DNA of 64,000 bases. It comes from Cryptomeria japonica (lineage: Eukaryota > Streptophyta > Pinopsida > Cupressales > Cupressaceae). Shown piece after piece: positions 36,639 to 48,120 of the stretch. The first letter of the stretch is position 1. Every line of letters begins with the position of its first letter. A model generated the notes under the pieces. It was not told the DNA's origin, ran no database searches, and saw nothing but the letters and a program-made list of their open reading frames with translations. The translations under genes were made by a program, and so were the position numbers. The DNA lies in contig NC_081413.1 of the NCBI RefSeq assembly GCF_030272615.1, positions 160,826,849 to 160,890,848 on the forward strand, given 5' to 3'.

Positions 36639-39600
36639 CTAGGTCTCTACCGGTGAGGGTATAACCCCAAGCTTCTCTCTGAGATATTCAAAATTTTCCT
36701 TAGGCAAAGGCTTAGTAAAGATATCTGCAATCTGCTCTTTAGTATGCACATAAACCAATCTCACTTCTTTTGTTTCAACATTCTCTTTCGGAAAATTATA
36801 TTTGATAGAAACATGTTTAGTTTTAGAGTGAAATACCAGATTCTTAGATATATCAATTGCTGATGAATTATCACAGTAAATGATTATAGGTTCTTTGCAT
36901 TTTACCTGTATGTCCTTCAACATTTGCTTAATCCATAATACTTGAGTACAATTAGTTGTTGCTGCAACATATTTTGATTCTGCTGTTGATAATGATGTAC
37001 AACTATGTTTCTTGCTCAACCATGAAATCAATCTGCTACCAAGAAAGAATGCCCCGCTGGTGGTGCTCTTTCTGTCATCTACATCTCCTGCCCAATTTGC
37101 ATCGGTGTATGCACATAAATCAAAATTATCATCTTTAGGATACCATAAATCAAGATTTGTTGTGCCTTGTAGATACCGAAAAATCCTTTTCACTGTCGAT
37201 TCATGATTTTCTCTAGGATTACTCTGAAATCTTGAAATAGTACACACTACATTCATTACATCAGGTCTTGTTTGTGTCAAATACAGTAAACCTCCAATCA
37301 TAGATTTGTATCTTGTCGGATTAACAGGAGCTAAATCATCCTTCAATGTCAATTTATCAGTTGTAGTCATAGGAGTGCTTACTAGTTTAGAGTTTTCCAT
37401 ACCAAATTTCTTTAGTAGTTCCTTCAAGTACTTTGTTTGACATATGAATATACCTTTATCAGTCTGTGAAATTTGTAATCCTAAAAAGAATTTTATCTCC
37501 CCAATCATAGACATTTCAAATTCTTCCTGCATCTTATTAGCAAAGTCTTTACACAATCCATCTTCTCCTCTAGAAATGATGTCATCAACAAAAAATTCAA
37601 TAACCAAGATGTCTTCATTAGTCACTTTGAAATATAAGTTATTTTCAGCATTACCTTTAGTGTAACCAAGCTTTAAAAGATATTTGTCTAATCTAGCATA
37701 CCAAGCTCTACAAGCTTGCTTCAATCCATATAAAGCTTTCCTTAATCTGCAAACCATATCTTTATCATTTGTCAATAAAAATCCATCAGGTTGTTCAATG
37801 TAAACTTCCTCTTCAAGATCACCATTCGGAAATGCACATTTTGCATCCATTTGATATACTTTATAGTTCTTGTGTGCTGCAAATGCAAGAAATAATTTGA
37901 TTGCCTCAATTCTAGCTACCGGTGCAAACGTTTCATTGTAATCAATTCCTTCTTTCTGTGAATATCCCTTACACACTAATCTTTCTTTGTTTCTGATTAC
38001 CTTACCATCTTCATTAAGTATTTCTAAATACCCATTTAGTTCCAATTACATTTCTATCTTTAGGTTGGGGAACCAATGTCCATGTATTGTTCTTTTCAAT
38101 TTGTTCTAATTCATCTTCCATAGCTTTAATCCAATGTTTATCTTCACATGCCTCAATAATAGATGTTGGTTCAATTTGAGAAATTAAGCATACCTCTTCA
38201 TTTTCCAATCTTCCTCTTCTCATAACTCCTTGATACTTATTCCCAATTATCTGACTTTCAGAGTGATTCAGTCCTACATACCTGGGTGTGTTCACTTGCT
38301 GCTATTCTTCAATCACTGTGGAACTCTCTGATGATGCTGATGTGACTGGATCCACATTATGTACCAGTGCACTCTGTATAGGTTCATTTGTGATCATCTC
38401 AATTGCTAGTTCAGAATCCATAGACCTTCAATTTCCTCTAAATTGTTCATCTATCTTCACATTTGCACTCTCAATGATTTTCTGCAATCTTTTATTAAAA
38501 CATCTATATGCTTTTCTCTTAGATGAATAACCAAAAAATATTCCTTCATCACTTCTAGGATGAAATTTACCAATATACTCATCTCTCCTAATGTAACATT
38601 TTATTCCAAATATTTTGAAATATTTAAGAGTAGGAATATTACCAATCCATAATTCATAGGGTGTCTTACCAATTTCACCTTTGATGTGAACTCGATTGAA
38701 AGTGTAAACCACTATATTCACTACTTCTCTCCAATACACATGATGTATATTTGCTTATGATATCATGTTTCTAGCTGCATCCAAAATAGTTATGTTCTTC
38801 CTTTCCACAACTCCATTTTGCTGAGGTGTCAAGGGTGCTAATAGTTGTCTTTTAATTCTATTCACTTCACAAAATGTATTAAACTCCTTAGATGTAAATT
38901 CACCTCCTTGATCTAATATTAAACATTTGATTTTCTTACTGGTTTCATTCTCTACCAGTGCCTTGAATAATTTGAATTTCCCAAAAGCTTCTGATTTCTC
39001 CCTAATAAAAGTAACCCAACACATTCTAGAATAACCATCAATAATTAGCGTAAAGTATCTATCTCCCTGTAGACTTCTTGTTCTTGTCAGACCACACAAG
39101 TCAGTATGAATTAAATCAAGAACATTATTGGATTTCTCATAAATACTCTTAAAAGTTGTTCTAACTTGCTTTCCCATTTGACATTCCTTACATACTGGAT
39201 TATGAGGTTTTACAATCTTAGGTAAATCCCTTACTTCCTTAGATGAACTAATCTTTATAATGCAATCAAAATTCACATGACAGAGTCTTTTATGCCATAG
39301 CCAACTTTCATCAATATGTGCAATCAAGCATGTCTTTTCATTGTTATTCAAATGAAAGATATTACCTCTAGTTTGATTACCGGTTGCAATCTCCAAACCA
39401 GTTCTATTCATGATTTTGCATTTACCATTCTTGAATTGTAACTGAAATCCCTTTTCAACTAATTAACCAACACTCAAAAGATTATGCTTCAAACCTTCAA
39501 CATAATAGACGTTGTCAGTATTGTGCTTACCATCAAAAGATATAGTGCCTTTTCCTATGATCAAACAAGCTTTATCATCTCCAAATCTTACTAGACCTCC

Positions 39601-40793
39601 ATTGTATTCCTGCAAAGATAAGAATTTACTTTTATCACCAGTCATATGATGTGAACATCTGGAATCTATAATCCATTCATCCTTTTCTTCAATTTTAGCT
39701 GCCAGGGCCTATTCTACTAGTGGAACAATAGGTGTCAGTTGATCTTCTTTTATTGCAACAAAAGTCCATCCATTGTCCATCAGTTCTTCATCAGAATCAT
39801 CAGTAACTCCTTCAATAGCATAGTAACATGATTTGTCTCTATTCATCTTAAATATGTATCTCTGTTATTCAGGGTTAGGCTTATATGTTCTTTTAACTTC
39901 TTCTCTTAATCTTGCATGTCTATCAGGACATCTAGATGCCATATGACCAACTTTATTGTAGTTAAAATATTTAATGGTGCTTTACCTTCATACTTACTTC
40001 CAATAGGACCTTTAGGCATTTTCCTTGCAAATAGTGCTTCAAGTTCTTCCAGTTCTTCATTTTCCTTCCTAGTATCTTTAAGTTCTCTTGCATAAAGTCA
40101 TTTCTAATTAGATTTATTAGATGATGATGATGATGATGATGCAGATGATGATGCTTTGAAGGCTAGATCTGTCTTTATTGTAGCAACATGACCATATTCC
40201 TCAAGCTCAAATGATGAAATTTTTCCAACTAAGGTATCTCTAGATACTGATGTATTAGGCATTATTCTCAACTCATTAATAGCAGTTACTTTCATTTTGT
40301 ATGTCAGTGGCAATGCTTTCAAAACTTTAGAAACAATTTCATCTTCACTTAAGGAACCTCCACAACATTATATCCAAAAACAATTTCATTAACCCTTTCC
40401 ATAAAAGCAAAAATTCTTTCATCTTCTTCCATTTTCATATTTTCATACCTGACCCGGAAGCATTCCAGTTTTGCAATTTTGATAGTGGTATCTCCTTTAT
40501 TCAATGTCTCCAATTTATCCCAAATAGCTTTAGCAATAGATCGGTCTGACCCATGATTTGTTGATCTGGCAAGGCCCTCAAGAGTGCTTCTCTTGCTTTG
40601 CAATAATTCTCTTGATCCTTACTCAATGTTGGTTGATTAGGTTGATTCGGTGTAGGACCAACATAGCCATTCTTTGTAACATCCCATATGTATTTTATAA
40701 TGCAATTCAGATGTGTCTCCATTCTGATCTTCCATATACCATAGTTGTTCGGTCAAGTTTTAGACTGTCCTTCCTGAAAAAGTTAGTTGCCAT
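36639..40793 (-). pseudogene. Ty1/copia gag-pol polyprotein, degenerate (copia-4)
   Basis: From ATG at 40793 (MATNFFRKDSLKL) to the stop at 36639, about 1385 codons with stops and frameshifts. The longest open part, 36639-38045, covers most of the reverse transcriptase and RNase H: GYSQKEGIDYNETFAPVARI, FVDDI near 37595, CDNSSAIDI near 36870, TKEQIADIFTKPLP near 36720. Integrase segments at 38428-38739 and 38755-39411 carry HTDLCG and the HHCC motif CKECQMGK. The protease motif near 39665 reads IIDSRCSHHMTG (Gly changed to Arg). In the zinc knuckle near 39960, both of the first two Cys read as Tyr. Gag is split into pieces at 40104-40793. Confidence 0.9.
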
Positions 40794-40850
40794 AGAATCT
40801 CCTCAAGTTGTTAAACTTTTGCAAAAAGAGGACTTAGATTTGATACCAAT

Positions 40851-41918
40851 TGTTAGGATCCAGAGGAAACTAAGAGGGGAGGAGTGAATCAGTTGTCTAT
40901 TAATTTCAACCCAAATATAACTTATCAAACTTGATACATAATACCGATAAACCAAACTTAATGTCGGTTAACAATTTAATAGTTAATATCAGTACCGGTG
41001 AAACTCAATGCATATAACAGAAAGAGAAACAACATCCACAACACATAACACAAAGATTTGTACATGGAAAACCTGTAAGGGGAAAAACCATGGTGGGAAA
41101 CCTTACCCACAATCAAATGATACTGCTACAGATAGTATGTGTATACAAATGGGGTTTTGCACATGCATAAAGGCCAACCGCCTAGAGCTCACTACTCAAT
41201 CACAAAATAGGAGTCACACTGACTACAATTGGATGATTAAATCCAATGATAATGTACTCCTCAAAGTAGAATCTCCAATATTGGATTCAGTACCAGTTAA
41301 GCTCTAATAATCTCCTTCTCTATGGTCTCCTCATATGATCTTCAATATTCGCACATACCATGTTACAATACCACAACTATATACCATTATCTTCCTTCTA
41401 CCTATTTCATATCATCTCACAAATGAGATCTTACATATATACCAAAACCTAAGACCAAATGTGTAGGTCGGCTAATAAGAATATTACAATTAAATCAATT
41501 ACAGATAAGTCAAGATGTGATGCATCATGTCGGCTCAATGCAATTACAACAATATCCAATTGATTAAATCATCTCCATAATGTGTTGTTTAGTTCTAGAA
41601 TAGATAATGCATGTCGATCTGTAACCTAGACCAATTTGTCGGTAATAAAAAATATGTCAACCCAATTAGACCAATAACCAAAATACCAAAACCAAGTGTC
41701 CAAACCATGTCTTCGACATAACCAAGTGATCTCAAGATGATAACAAGTCATTCTCAATGTCAGTGAACAATATAACCTGCCAGTGAACAATATACCGGTG
41801 AGTGTGCATAAGTCACTGAACTTGCTAATGAACATAACCAAAGATCTCCAGAAGGATAAGTGTTGATAATTGTTGACATCAATGACAAAACCAATGCAAC
41901 ACATCCATAATACCAACA
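40851..41918 (-). repeat. 5' LTR of copia-4
   Basis: Plus-strand reading TGTTAGGATCCAGAGG to CATAATACCAACA. The adjoining primer-binding site reads TTTGATACCA on the plus strand (two changes from the usual GCTCTGATACCA). Confidence 0.92.
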
Positions 41919-41923
41919 CAAGT

Positions 41924-42803
41924 TAGCCACCATTCCAATGCTCTCAACTCCACCAAACTCATGGGATATCCCTACAAATTTCAACATCCTTGCACATTTT
42001 ATGTTAGAATAATATGATACATGTTACAATAAGTCTATTCCATGACAATCATGAAGTCATCATAAAATGGACCAAGTTCCTTGGTTGAAACCAAAACTAT
42101 GTTAAGAAAATACCAAAAACCCTTCACCTAGTCAGCAATAAAATGATAAATCAGAATGTTCAAACCCTCAAGATCACTTTTGAGATCATAAGAACACTAA
42201 TACTCTAGGCCTAATTCATCAATGATGATTATTCAATCTGATCTAACAAAAGAGCTTACAAAAAAACACAAAAAATTGCAAGAAATCTGAACTTTTATTT
42301 CTTTTCCTCTAGCAATCCATACAATAACCTTCAACCCCAACAAAATGCCATTCCAAGGATTTATAACAACCTCTCCTAACCTCCCAAACTGACTCCAATT
42401 GGTATTGAGTGTAACAAACTCATTAAACAACTTGATTCACCATTCCCTCCAAAAAATAACTAACCGTTGAAGTTTAAAAATTTGAAATATAACCTTATTT
42501 TAAATGACTCCTAAGCACTCCTAGACTCCTAAACAATTGTTGTATCCTTTTAGGATTTATTACATCATTGATGACTTTCTAAGCACTACTTGACCCACTT
42601 GCCATTACATTGTATTTGTGTTTTTAGATCCTATGGTCCTCCTAGAACCATTAGGATCATTACATTTGATATTCATTTTTACATCATGAAAAGCCATTAT
42701 AGGCCTTAGAACCTCATAATTGATATTTAAACCTTCATTTGATCCATCCTTAGTCTTTGTAGCTTTGATATCTCCAATCTACCCCTGAGGTGCTCCTACA
42801 CTA
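41924..42803 (-). repeat. 5' LTR of element Z, outer part
   Basis: Continues the LTR after the copia-4 TSD (TAGCCACCATTCCAATGCTC matches 31470-31490) and ends CTCCTACACTA at 42803 before the right TSD of Z. Confidence 0.88.
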
Positions 42804-42878
42804 GTTTGTTTGTGATATCTTCTTTGCATTGATTGTTTTTCACATTCATATGTTTCCATCAATGCCAAAGGGAGAGTT
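42804..42878 (+). promoter_or_regulatory. copia-3 3' untranslated region (right part) and polypurine tract
   Basis: Resumes after Z and ends with ATGCCAAAGGGAGAGTT immediately before the 3' LTR. Confidence 0.75.
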
Positions 42879-44117
42879 TGTTGGATATGGTTGTTCATTG
42901 TTGTTGCTAGGATATGTTGTTTTCATTGATGTCAACATATTCCTATGATTTATTCTGGTTGGATTGGGAAGATTTTTTGATCTGGTTTTGTAGTTTGGTT
43001 TTGTTGATCACTATTTTGCAGAGGTTGATATTTCCTCCGTTATATTCCAATGTGATCAGATCTGGTGCTAAGACTTTGTAATATTGTTTGGGTTGGTCTT
43101 GTGTATCTTAAATTCATATGGTTCATGATTTGGTGCTCTGCAAGTTATCTTTATTCATAACAATTGTTGATTAGTTGTGTTCTCGAGCTTCTAGATGTTG
43201 ACAGATGAAGATTTGCAAAGTGGTATTGGTGCAACTTTTCCGAATGATTATAACATTCTTGTTGGTGTTTCATAGTCATTTCCTATTTGTTTTGGCGATC
43301 TGCATTGATTGTTATGTGATTTCTATGAATCAGTGATGATTTTTGTGTTATGCGGTATTTCCGGTGGTGTAGCGTGTTGCAGATGATCTTGACATGGTTT
43401 GTAGTGGATTTGTTCATTTGGGAATTTGATTTAGGACCTTGTTATGCTATGTAAATCATTATATTGGTCCATTGGTCAATCTTTATATCATGTGATGTAA
43501 TTTTTTAATTGAGGGTTGAGGGTTTAGTCAACATTGTTATCAAGATTGATGATTTGTATATATAGGTGAATTATTCATGTAGTTTGGATGTTGGTATTGT
43601 GTCTCCATTATCAAAAAGAGGTGTATGTACAATCAAGTGATGTATCATTTAGTGTTGAGTTTGAGGTGAGATTGGTGTTGTTGAGCAGACATATGTGCTT
43701 AGCCAAAACTATATCAGGCATTTGGAGATGCTATTATTTCAGTTCACTTCTTCCAGATTGTATTCTGAATCTTATTGTAAATCAAGGAGACTTCCCTAAG
43801 GGTTGTAGTATTATGGACAAATATCTTTTGAGCAGTGAGCTCTAGGCAATGTGCCTAAATGCATGTGCATTCCCCATTGTAATATTTTCGCATACTACTG
43901 CAAAGTATCATCTTATTGTGGGTAGGTTCCCACTATGGTTTTTCCCTTAACCAAGTTTTCCACATCAAAAATCTTGGTGTTGTGTTTTGTATTATTAATT
44001 TGTTGATCTGCTTATTGTTGTATTTTGGTAGATTTGTTGTTGTGCTTAAAGTTTTATATTTTAGTGAAGACTGATTCACCCCCTCCTCTCAGTATTCCTT
44101 CTTGGTTGTTGCTAACA
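42879..44117 (+). repeat. 3' LTR of copia-3
   Basis: 1239 bp, begins TGTTGGATATGGTTG, ends TTGTTGCTAACA. It contains a TATA-like GTATATATAGG near 43555, CACTATGGTTTTTCCC near 43929 and CACCCCCTCCTCTC near 44076. No matching 5' copy in the window. Confidence 0.82.
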
Positions 44118-44668
44118 CTACAATGCTTTCTTTTCATTTGCCAATAGGACCTTTTCCATCATACTCCATCTTTTGCATGATCTTGAATCCGTTAACATAT
44201 TAATTTGTTGGTAATCTGATATTTAAGGCCTCATCTTTAGATTCCTCTTCATATTTGTCCATCCATTGTAGGATGTCTTTGTCATCATTTTTGTCAACTA
44301 GAGTACCTGCTTTAACAAATGCACCATCAAAAATCTCGATTGGTTGTGAAGATTGTTGTTTGGATGTTGATGGTTGTCCATGACTTTGGATAAATTGGTA
44401 AATTTGAGAGACATAATGAATACTCAAAGGAATACTCTCCAATCCCTTTTTCTTTCAATTGAATCTTTTTATAAAAACTTTTTGATAAGGAATTGAGTAG
44501 ACTTTCCTTACTTGAGGAACTAGAAGCAAGAGACTCCATGTTATGTGGTACAATAACATCTTGGACTGGTTTGAGATTGCCACAGTATTGAAATAGATTG
44601 GAGTTTGCTAAAATTATGATTTCTTGTCCATTGTAGGGGAACTTCAAACATTGATGGTATGCTGATGT
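44118..44668 (-). pseudogene. Ty3/gypsy polyprotein fragment with G-patch
   Basis: Minus-strand reading in two frames. 44647 to about 44450 has KFPYNGQEIIILANSN and a Ser-rich run; 44442-44200 has QPIEIFDGAFVKAGTLVDKN and DKDILQWMDKYEEESKDEAL. It continues to about 44120 with a G-patch-like GFKIMQKMEYDGKGPIGK. This order (post-protease linker, then G-patch) is seen in some plant gypsy polyproteins. The rest of that element is missing: copia-3's 3' LTR cuts one side and a truncated LTR the other. Assignment rests on remembered family layout, so moderate confidence. Confidence 0.6.
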
Positions 44669-45255
44669 TGTTGGATAATAGAGTTATTGGAATGTGTTAT
44701 TGTCATTGATGTCAACATATTCCCGTGTTGTAGAGAATTGACTTATTTCAGTGAGTTAGTTTGGGTTATCTATTGCAGATGTGTTGATGTGGTTTATAGG
44801 GTTTTGAGATGCTTATCTATAGTTGATTTAGTATGAGTTTCAATGTTCTGGAAGGTGATTTTTTTGAGTTATGAGGTCTAATATGTGGACTAGTTTTTTA
44901 ATGTTCAGTGTTGTAGAGTCGTGGTATTTGATCCATATTACTCCAGAATGATGATATCTTATGGTGCAGATTTTGAAGAGTGTTTGGGACATTCATGTGT
45001 GTCCTTAGATCAGATGGTTCTTGATTTTAAATTTGCAAGTGTATCTTTTAGTTTTTCAGTTGGTGTTCTTGAGCTCTAGTGATGGTGATAATGATGATTC
45101 TTATTATCTGAGATGTTGTGGTGATTGCGGTGGAATTCATGTTGCTTGTTGATGTTCTCTAATTGTGTCCTATGCATTTTGGTGGTTTGTGTTGATCGTG
45201 GTGCGTGTTATTGAAGATTTTATTGGTCCAGTGGTATTCTTCATGTTATGCAACA
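44669..45255 (+). repeat. Truncated copia LTR
   Basis: Starts TGTTGGATAATAGAG with TTGTCATTGATGTCAACATATTCC, similar to the copia-3 LTR start (42879). It lacks the CCATGGTTTTTCCC and C-rich ends, and passes straight into copia-5 gag sequence. No TSD seen (GATGT left, TATTC right). Probably the 5' LTR of copia-5 joined to its gag by an internal deletion. Confidence 0.5.
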
Positions 45256-45760
45256 TATTCAGTAAATGTATATATAAAGAAGATTATAGAAAATCTGATG
45301 ATGAAAAGAAAATAAGATATAGAAGAAATGATTTTATGAAAAGAACTGATGATAGAAATAAAGAGAAAAAGAGTTTTTTTCTCTATGGAGGCACATTAAT
45401 CTAAAGAAGAAGATGTTGAAGACTCGAAAGAAGAATCTTTATTCATGGTTATAGAAGAGAAGTATCAGGAAAGATCCAAAAGATTGGAAGAGAAGACTAC
45501 ACTACATGCTAAAGTTGAACCAATATCATGGATCATTGATTTTAGATGCTCGAATCACATGGCTGGAGACAAAAACAAATTTATCACTTTGAAGTATGAT
45601 GATGGATCAATGAAATTTATAATAGAATATGATGCATTGATTTGTGAAATTAGAAGTAACTCATTGATGGTATGTACAAAACTAATGGTGTTTATCATGT
45701 AGAAGGTTGGAGACATAGTTTGTTGTGTGTTAGTTAGATGTGCAATAGAGGTTATGAAAT
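45256..45760 (+). pseudogene. Ty1/copia gag end and protease (copia-5, first part)
   Basis: Basic gag tail (YRKSDDEKKIRYRRNDFMKR) at about 45270-45350, then a linker and the protease motif SWIIDFRCSNHMAGDKNKF near 45527-45585 (Ser-Gly after the catalytic Asp altered to Phe-Arg). A frameshift follows near 45640. The frame ends with MCNRGYE at 45759, preceded by TAG where the family has Gln, exactly at the insertion of solo LTR S1. Confidence 0.8.
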
Positions 45761-45999
45761 TGTTGGCATTAAGGTTGTCATTGATGTTAACTTGTGTATG
45801 TGTATGGATTGATTTGATCATGTTGTAGGTTGCAGACATAGTCATTGATGTCAACAAGAGAACACTTGCAAATAGGTGAAGCGCATAACACGCAGGACAT
45901 GCGGTCATGCATAACACGTCATGTTATGCTACACAAATGTTGCAGGCAGTAGAAAACATGTGTTGCAATAGGAAACATGAAATGAAATGGAGTGTAGAG

Positions 46000-47109
46000 G
46001 TGAAAAATGGTGTGGCATCATAGTTCTGTGTTGGCCTCTCAATGTGCTTAATTCATCAGGTTCAACATATTCTTGTTCCAGAATGAAATTGGTGAAAAAT
46101 CCCTTTCATGTCAATTTTTGGTGAGACAATAGTGTATGTATGGCCGATGCATCTTGATTTTGGTGTGAGTTTTTTCTTCGGCAAGACTCACTTTTTTCTT
46201 AGGTGGCCATGTGATGTTACACCGACATCACTTACCCCTTGGCGGGACCTCTATTAGGCCCATTTTGCTCCTCATCTACAGTCTTCCAACAAGATCACAT
46301 TCCTTGGTCCACGCTCTATGCAATGGTTGTGTGGGATCCGTCACTATGTGGGTGCTATGAATTTTTTCTCTCAAGTTGACTATCACGCTATTGGATCAAA
46401 CCAGAAGTAGCGCCCATTCTGATTGTGTTGTTACTACTTTCCTATTTCCTCTAACAACTCGATCCTCTGACATGATGTTGTGTTATGTGGTTGGATGGTT
46501 CATGTGGTCCCCAGTTTCTCTTGTGTCAGTGAAAGTTTTCTTGGCAACATTTGACTAGGCCACGTTAGTAGTGATGTATTCTTATGGGACCTAAGTGCCA
46601 CATTGGCTGGCAGGGTGATAAGTTATGTAGCGGCAAATGTTTTTCGGCAAGACCTTCCTTTTCGCTATGACACTTGCTTCCTCTTAACATACGATATATG
46701 TTATACTAATATGGTGGGGCCCATGGTGGATGACTAAAAAGATTCTAATGTGACACATTTACTGTCACATTAGCATACAAATGTCCACCTTGGCTAGGAG
46801 GTGTACATTTTGGGCCCTGTGGTGAAAAGTCTCTTATCGGCATATCGTGTCCTACTGGAAATGTTGAAGTATGTTGGTTCTCTATTTTGACTTCTAGGTG
46901 ATTTCTGACCTTCTATAGTCGAGCCCAATTCATCCCACTTTGTTCAAGTGTTTATAGATATCTGATTGGTGATTGTTCATTGGTCCACCTTGGTAGTGAT
47001 GTGTTCATGTGGGATCTGCGGTGTCTTTGAGTGAAAAGAAAAGAACATGTGGGGTGACTTAGCTATGAGGTCAGAGGTCGACCTAGCTACTTGCACTATA
47101 GAACGCCAG
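46000..47109 (+). other. S1 left body, non-coding
   Basis: Higher G+C than its surroundings, with no credible coding frame. The imperfect repeats GATGTGACAC/TGTCACATTAG near 46750-46775 can pair as a small hairpin. Nothing else recognised. Confidence 0.4.
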
Positions 47110-47800
47110 AGTGATATGACCTTGCAGGCTAACAAGGAGAAAGATAAGAAATGGTTGCCCACTATCTAGTGGTAGGAGCTATGAAAGAAAAGAGATCTTG
47201 CGGGGAAACAACAAGCGATGCCAGAGGAATTTCCTGCTATCCTAAAAAGAAGGCAACCAAAGTGAGATGGCCCTACATGGCAACACAAAAAAAAAAGAGA
47301 ACAACATCTCCTGCTATCTTGCACCATATAAAGTGGGTGCATGGTGATCTTGCAAGGTAACACAAAATAAAGGGAAGATGTCCCTTGCTATCCCATGACA
47401 TTGAAGACCAGAGACTATAAGCCTTGCAAGGCAAGACAATAGAAAAATAGGGCATCCTACCATCCTACAATGTGCAAGGTGGGAGAGAAGTAACCCTATG
47501 GGGTAAAATCAATAAAGACATCTTGGTATCTTGTCATCCCGCACCATTGAAAGAGACAATGATGGTCATCTGGGGTAAGAATACTAAAGGAGTCAGAGGT
47601 CACCCCCAGTATCCATCGACTATGAATGCTGCAAAGAAGGCATTCTGCAGGGTAAGTAAGAACAAAGTGAATGGTGCATCTCGTTATCCTGCAATGCGCA
47701 GAAGGATGGAAATAGGACCTTGCAGGGTAGGTAAAATGGAGAGAGGTTGTGCATCTCGCCAACCCACACTGGTTGAATGGGCTCATGAATGATGATGTAT
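47110..47800 (+). repeat. Degenerate tandem array, about 75-bp unit, about nine copies
   Basis: A CTTGCAGGGTAA-like anchor recurs near 47123, 47198, 47268, 47350, 47425, 47497, 47570, 47650 and 47720, spaced 70-82 bases. Between anchors lies an ATCYTGCTATCCTGCAATG-like half-unit. Short open frames on both strands here are by-products of the repeat. Confidence 0.75.
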
Positions 47801-47907
47801 GGAAATGAGGAGAAAGAAGATAAATGCTCTCACCATCCTGTAGGCATGCATGCAATGCAAGAAGAGTTGATTTTTTCAACATGTTCATAGCTCAAAGGAC
47901 TCAGAGG

Positions 47908-48120
47908 ACCACGTGGTAGGTTGACTGTAGTTGACCATGTTGTTTTGAAGGCATATTTTGACATAGATAGGGAAAATAATCCACGTGGTAGTTGACCAAG
48001 TTTGACCAAGTGATTTGGATGTCAATTGAGAAGATTTTTATGCCACATTTGCATGTTGATAAACACAAGGGTTCACGTGGCAATTGACCTACTTTAACCA
48101 AGTGATTTAGATTTCAAAAT
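47908..48120 (+). promoter_or_regulatory. Three G-box/W-box-like modules in S1
   Basis: CACGTGG followed by TTGAC occurs at about 47910 (CACGTGGTAGGTTGAC), 47981 (CACGTGGTAGTTGACC) and 48074 (CACGTGGCAATTGACC), with TGACCAAGTGATTTRGAT in the last two. CACGTG is the core of the plant G-box and TTGAC of the W-box. Tandem enhancers in LTR U3 regions are known from plant copia elements such as Tnt1; function here is inference. Confidence 0.55.

Larger units (their letters stand above)
35195..41918 (-). mobile_element. copia-4, full-length Ty1/copia LTR retrotransposon
   Basis: Perfect TSD CAAGT (35190-35194, 41919-41923). LTRs at 35195-36262 and 40851-41918 are both 1068 bp. The degenerate primer-binding site is near 40840-40849, gag-pol 36639-40793, polypurine tract 36263-36280. 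It is inserted in an LTR of Z and is of the same family as copia-1. By eye the first 170 bases of its LTRs differ at about 15 places, so it is not recent. Confidence 0.93.
30747..42803 (-). mobile_element. Element Z, gag-protease-only Ty3/gypsy-like element (TR-GAG type)
   Basis: Two LTRs (30747-32350; 34453-35194 plus 41924-42803) flank a 2.1-kb internal region with gag and a protease remnant only. TSD is GTTTG (30742-30746, 42804-42808). The primer-binding site is 34438-34449. Without nested copia-4 the element is about 5.3 kb. No reverse transcriptase, RNase H or integrase sequence lies between the protease and the 3' LTR. It fits the class of terminal-repeat elements with a gag domain, non-autonomous and mobilised by relatives. 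Both LTRs being full length suggests the gag-only form transposed as such, rather than decaying in place. Confidence 0.85.
22112..44117 (+). mobile_element. copia-3, Ty1/copia element, 5' end lost or displaced, hosting B and Z
   Basis: Coding starts directly after the LTR of X and is carried in three pieces: 22112-24441, 28674-30746 and 42804-44117. Solo LTR B (24442-28673) and element Z (30747-42803) lie between. Removing B and one GTGGA restores the frame (AAT GTG AAA GTG GAT then GAG AAC CTT). The 3' LTR is 42879-44117. The 5' LTR and primer-binding site are not seen. The simplest reading is that X inserted near the gag start and the rest lies left of the window. Confidence 0.82.

Noticed and set aside
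47472-47888. 130- and 106-codon frames as genes
   Set aside because: They fall in the 75-bp tandem array, which produces long frames on both strands by repetition.
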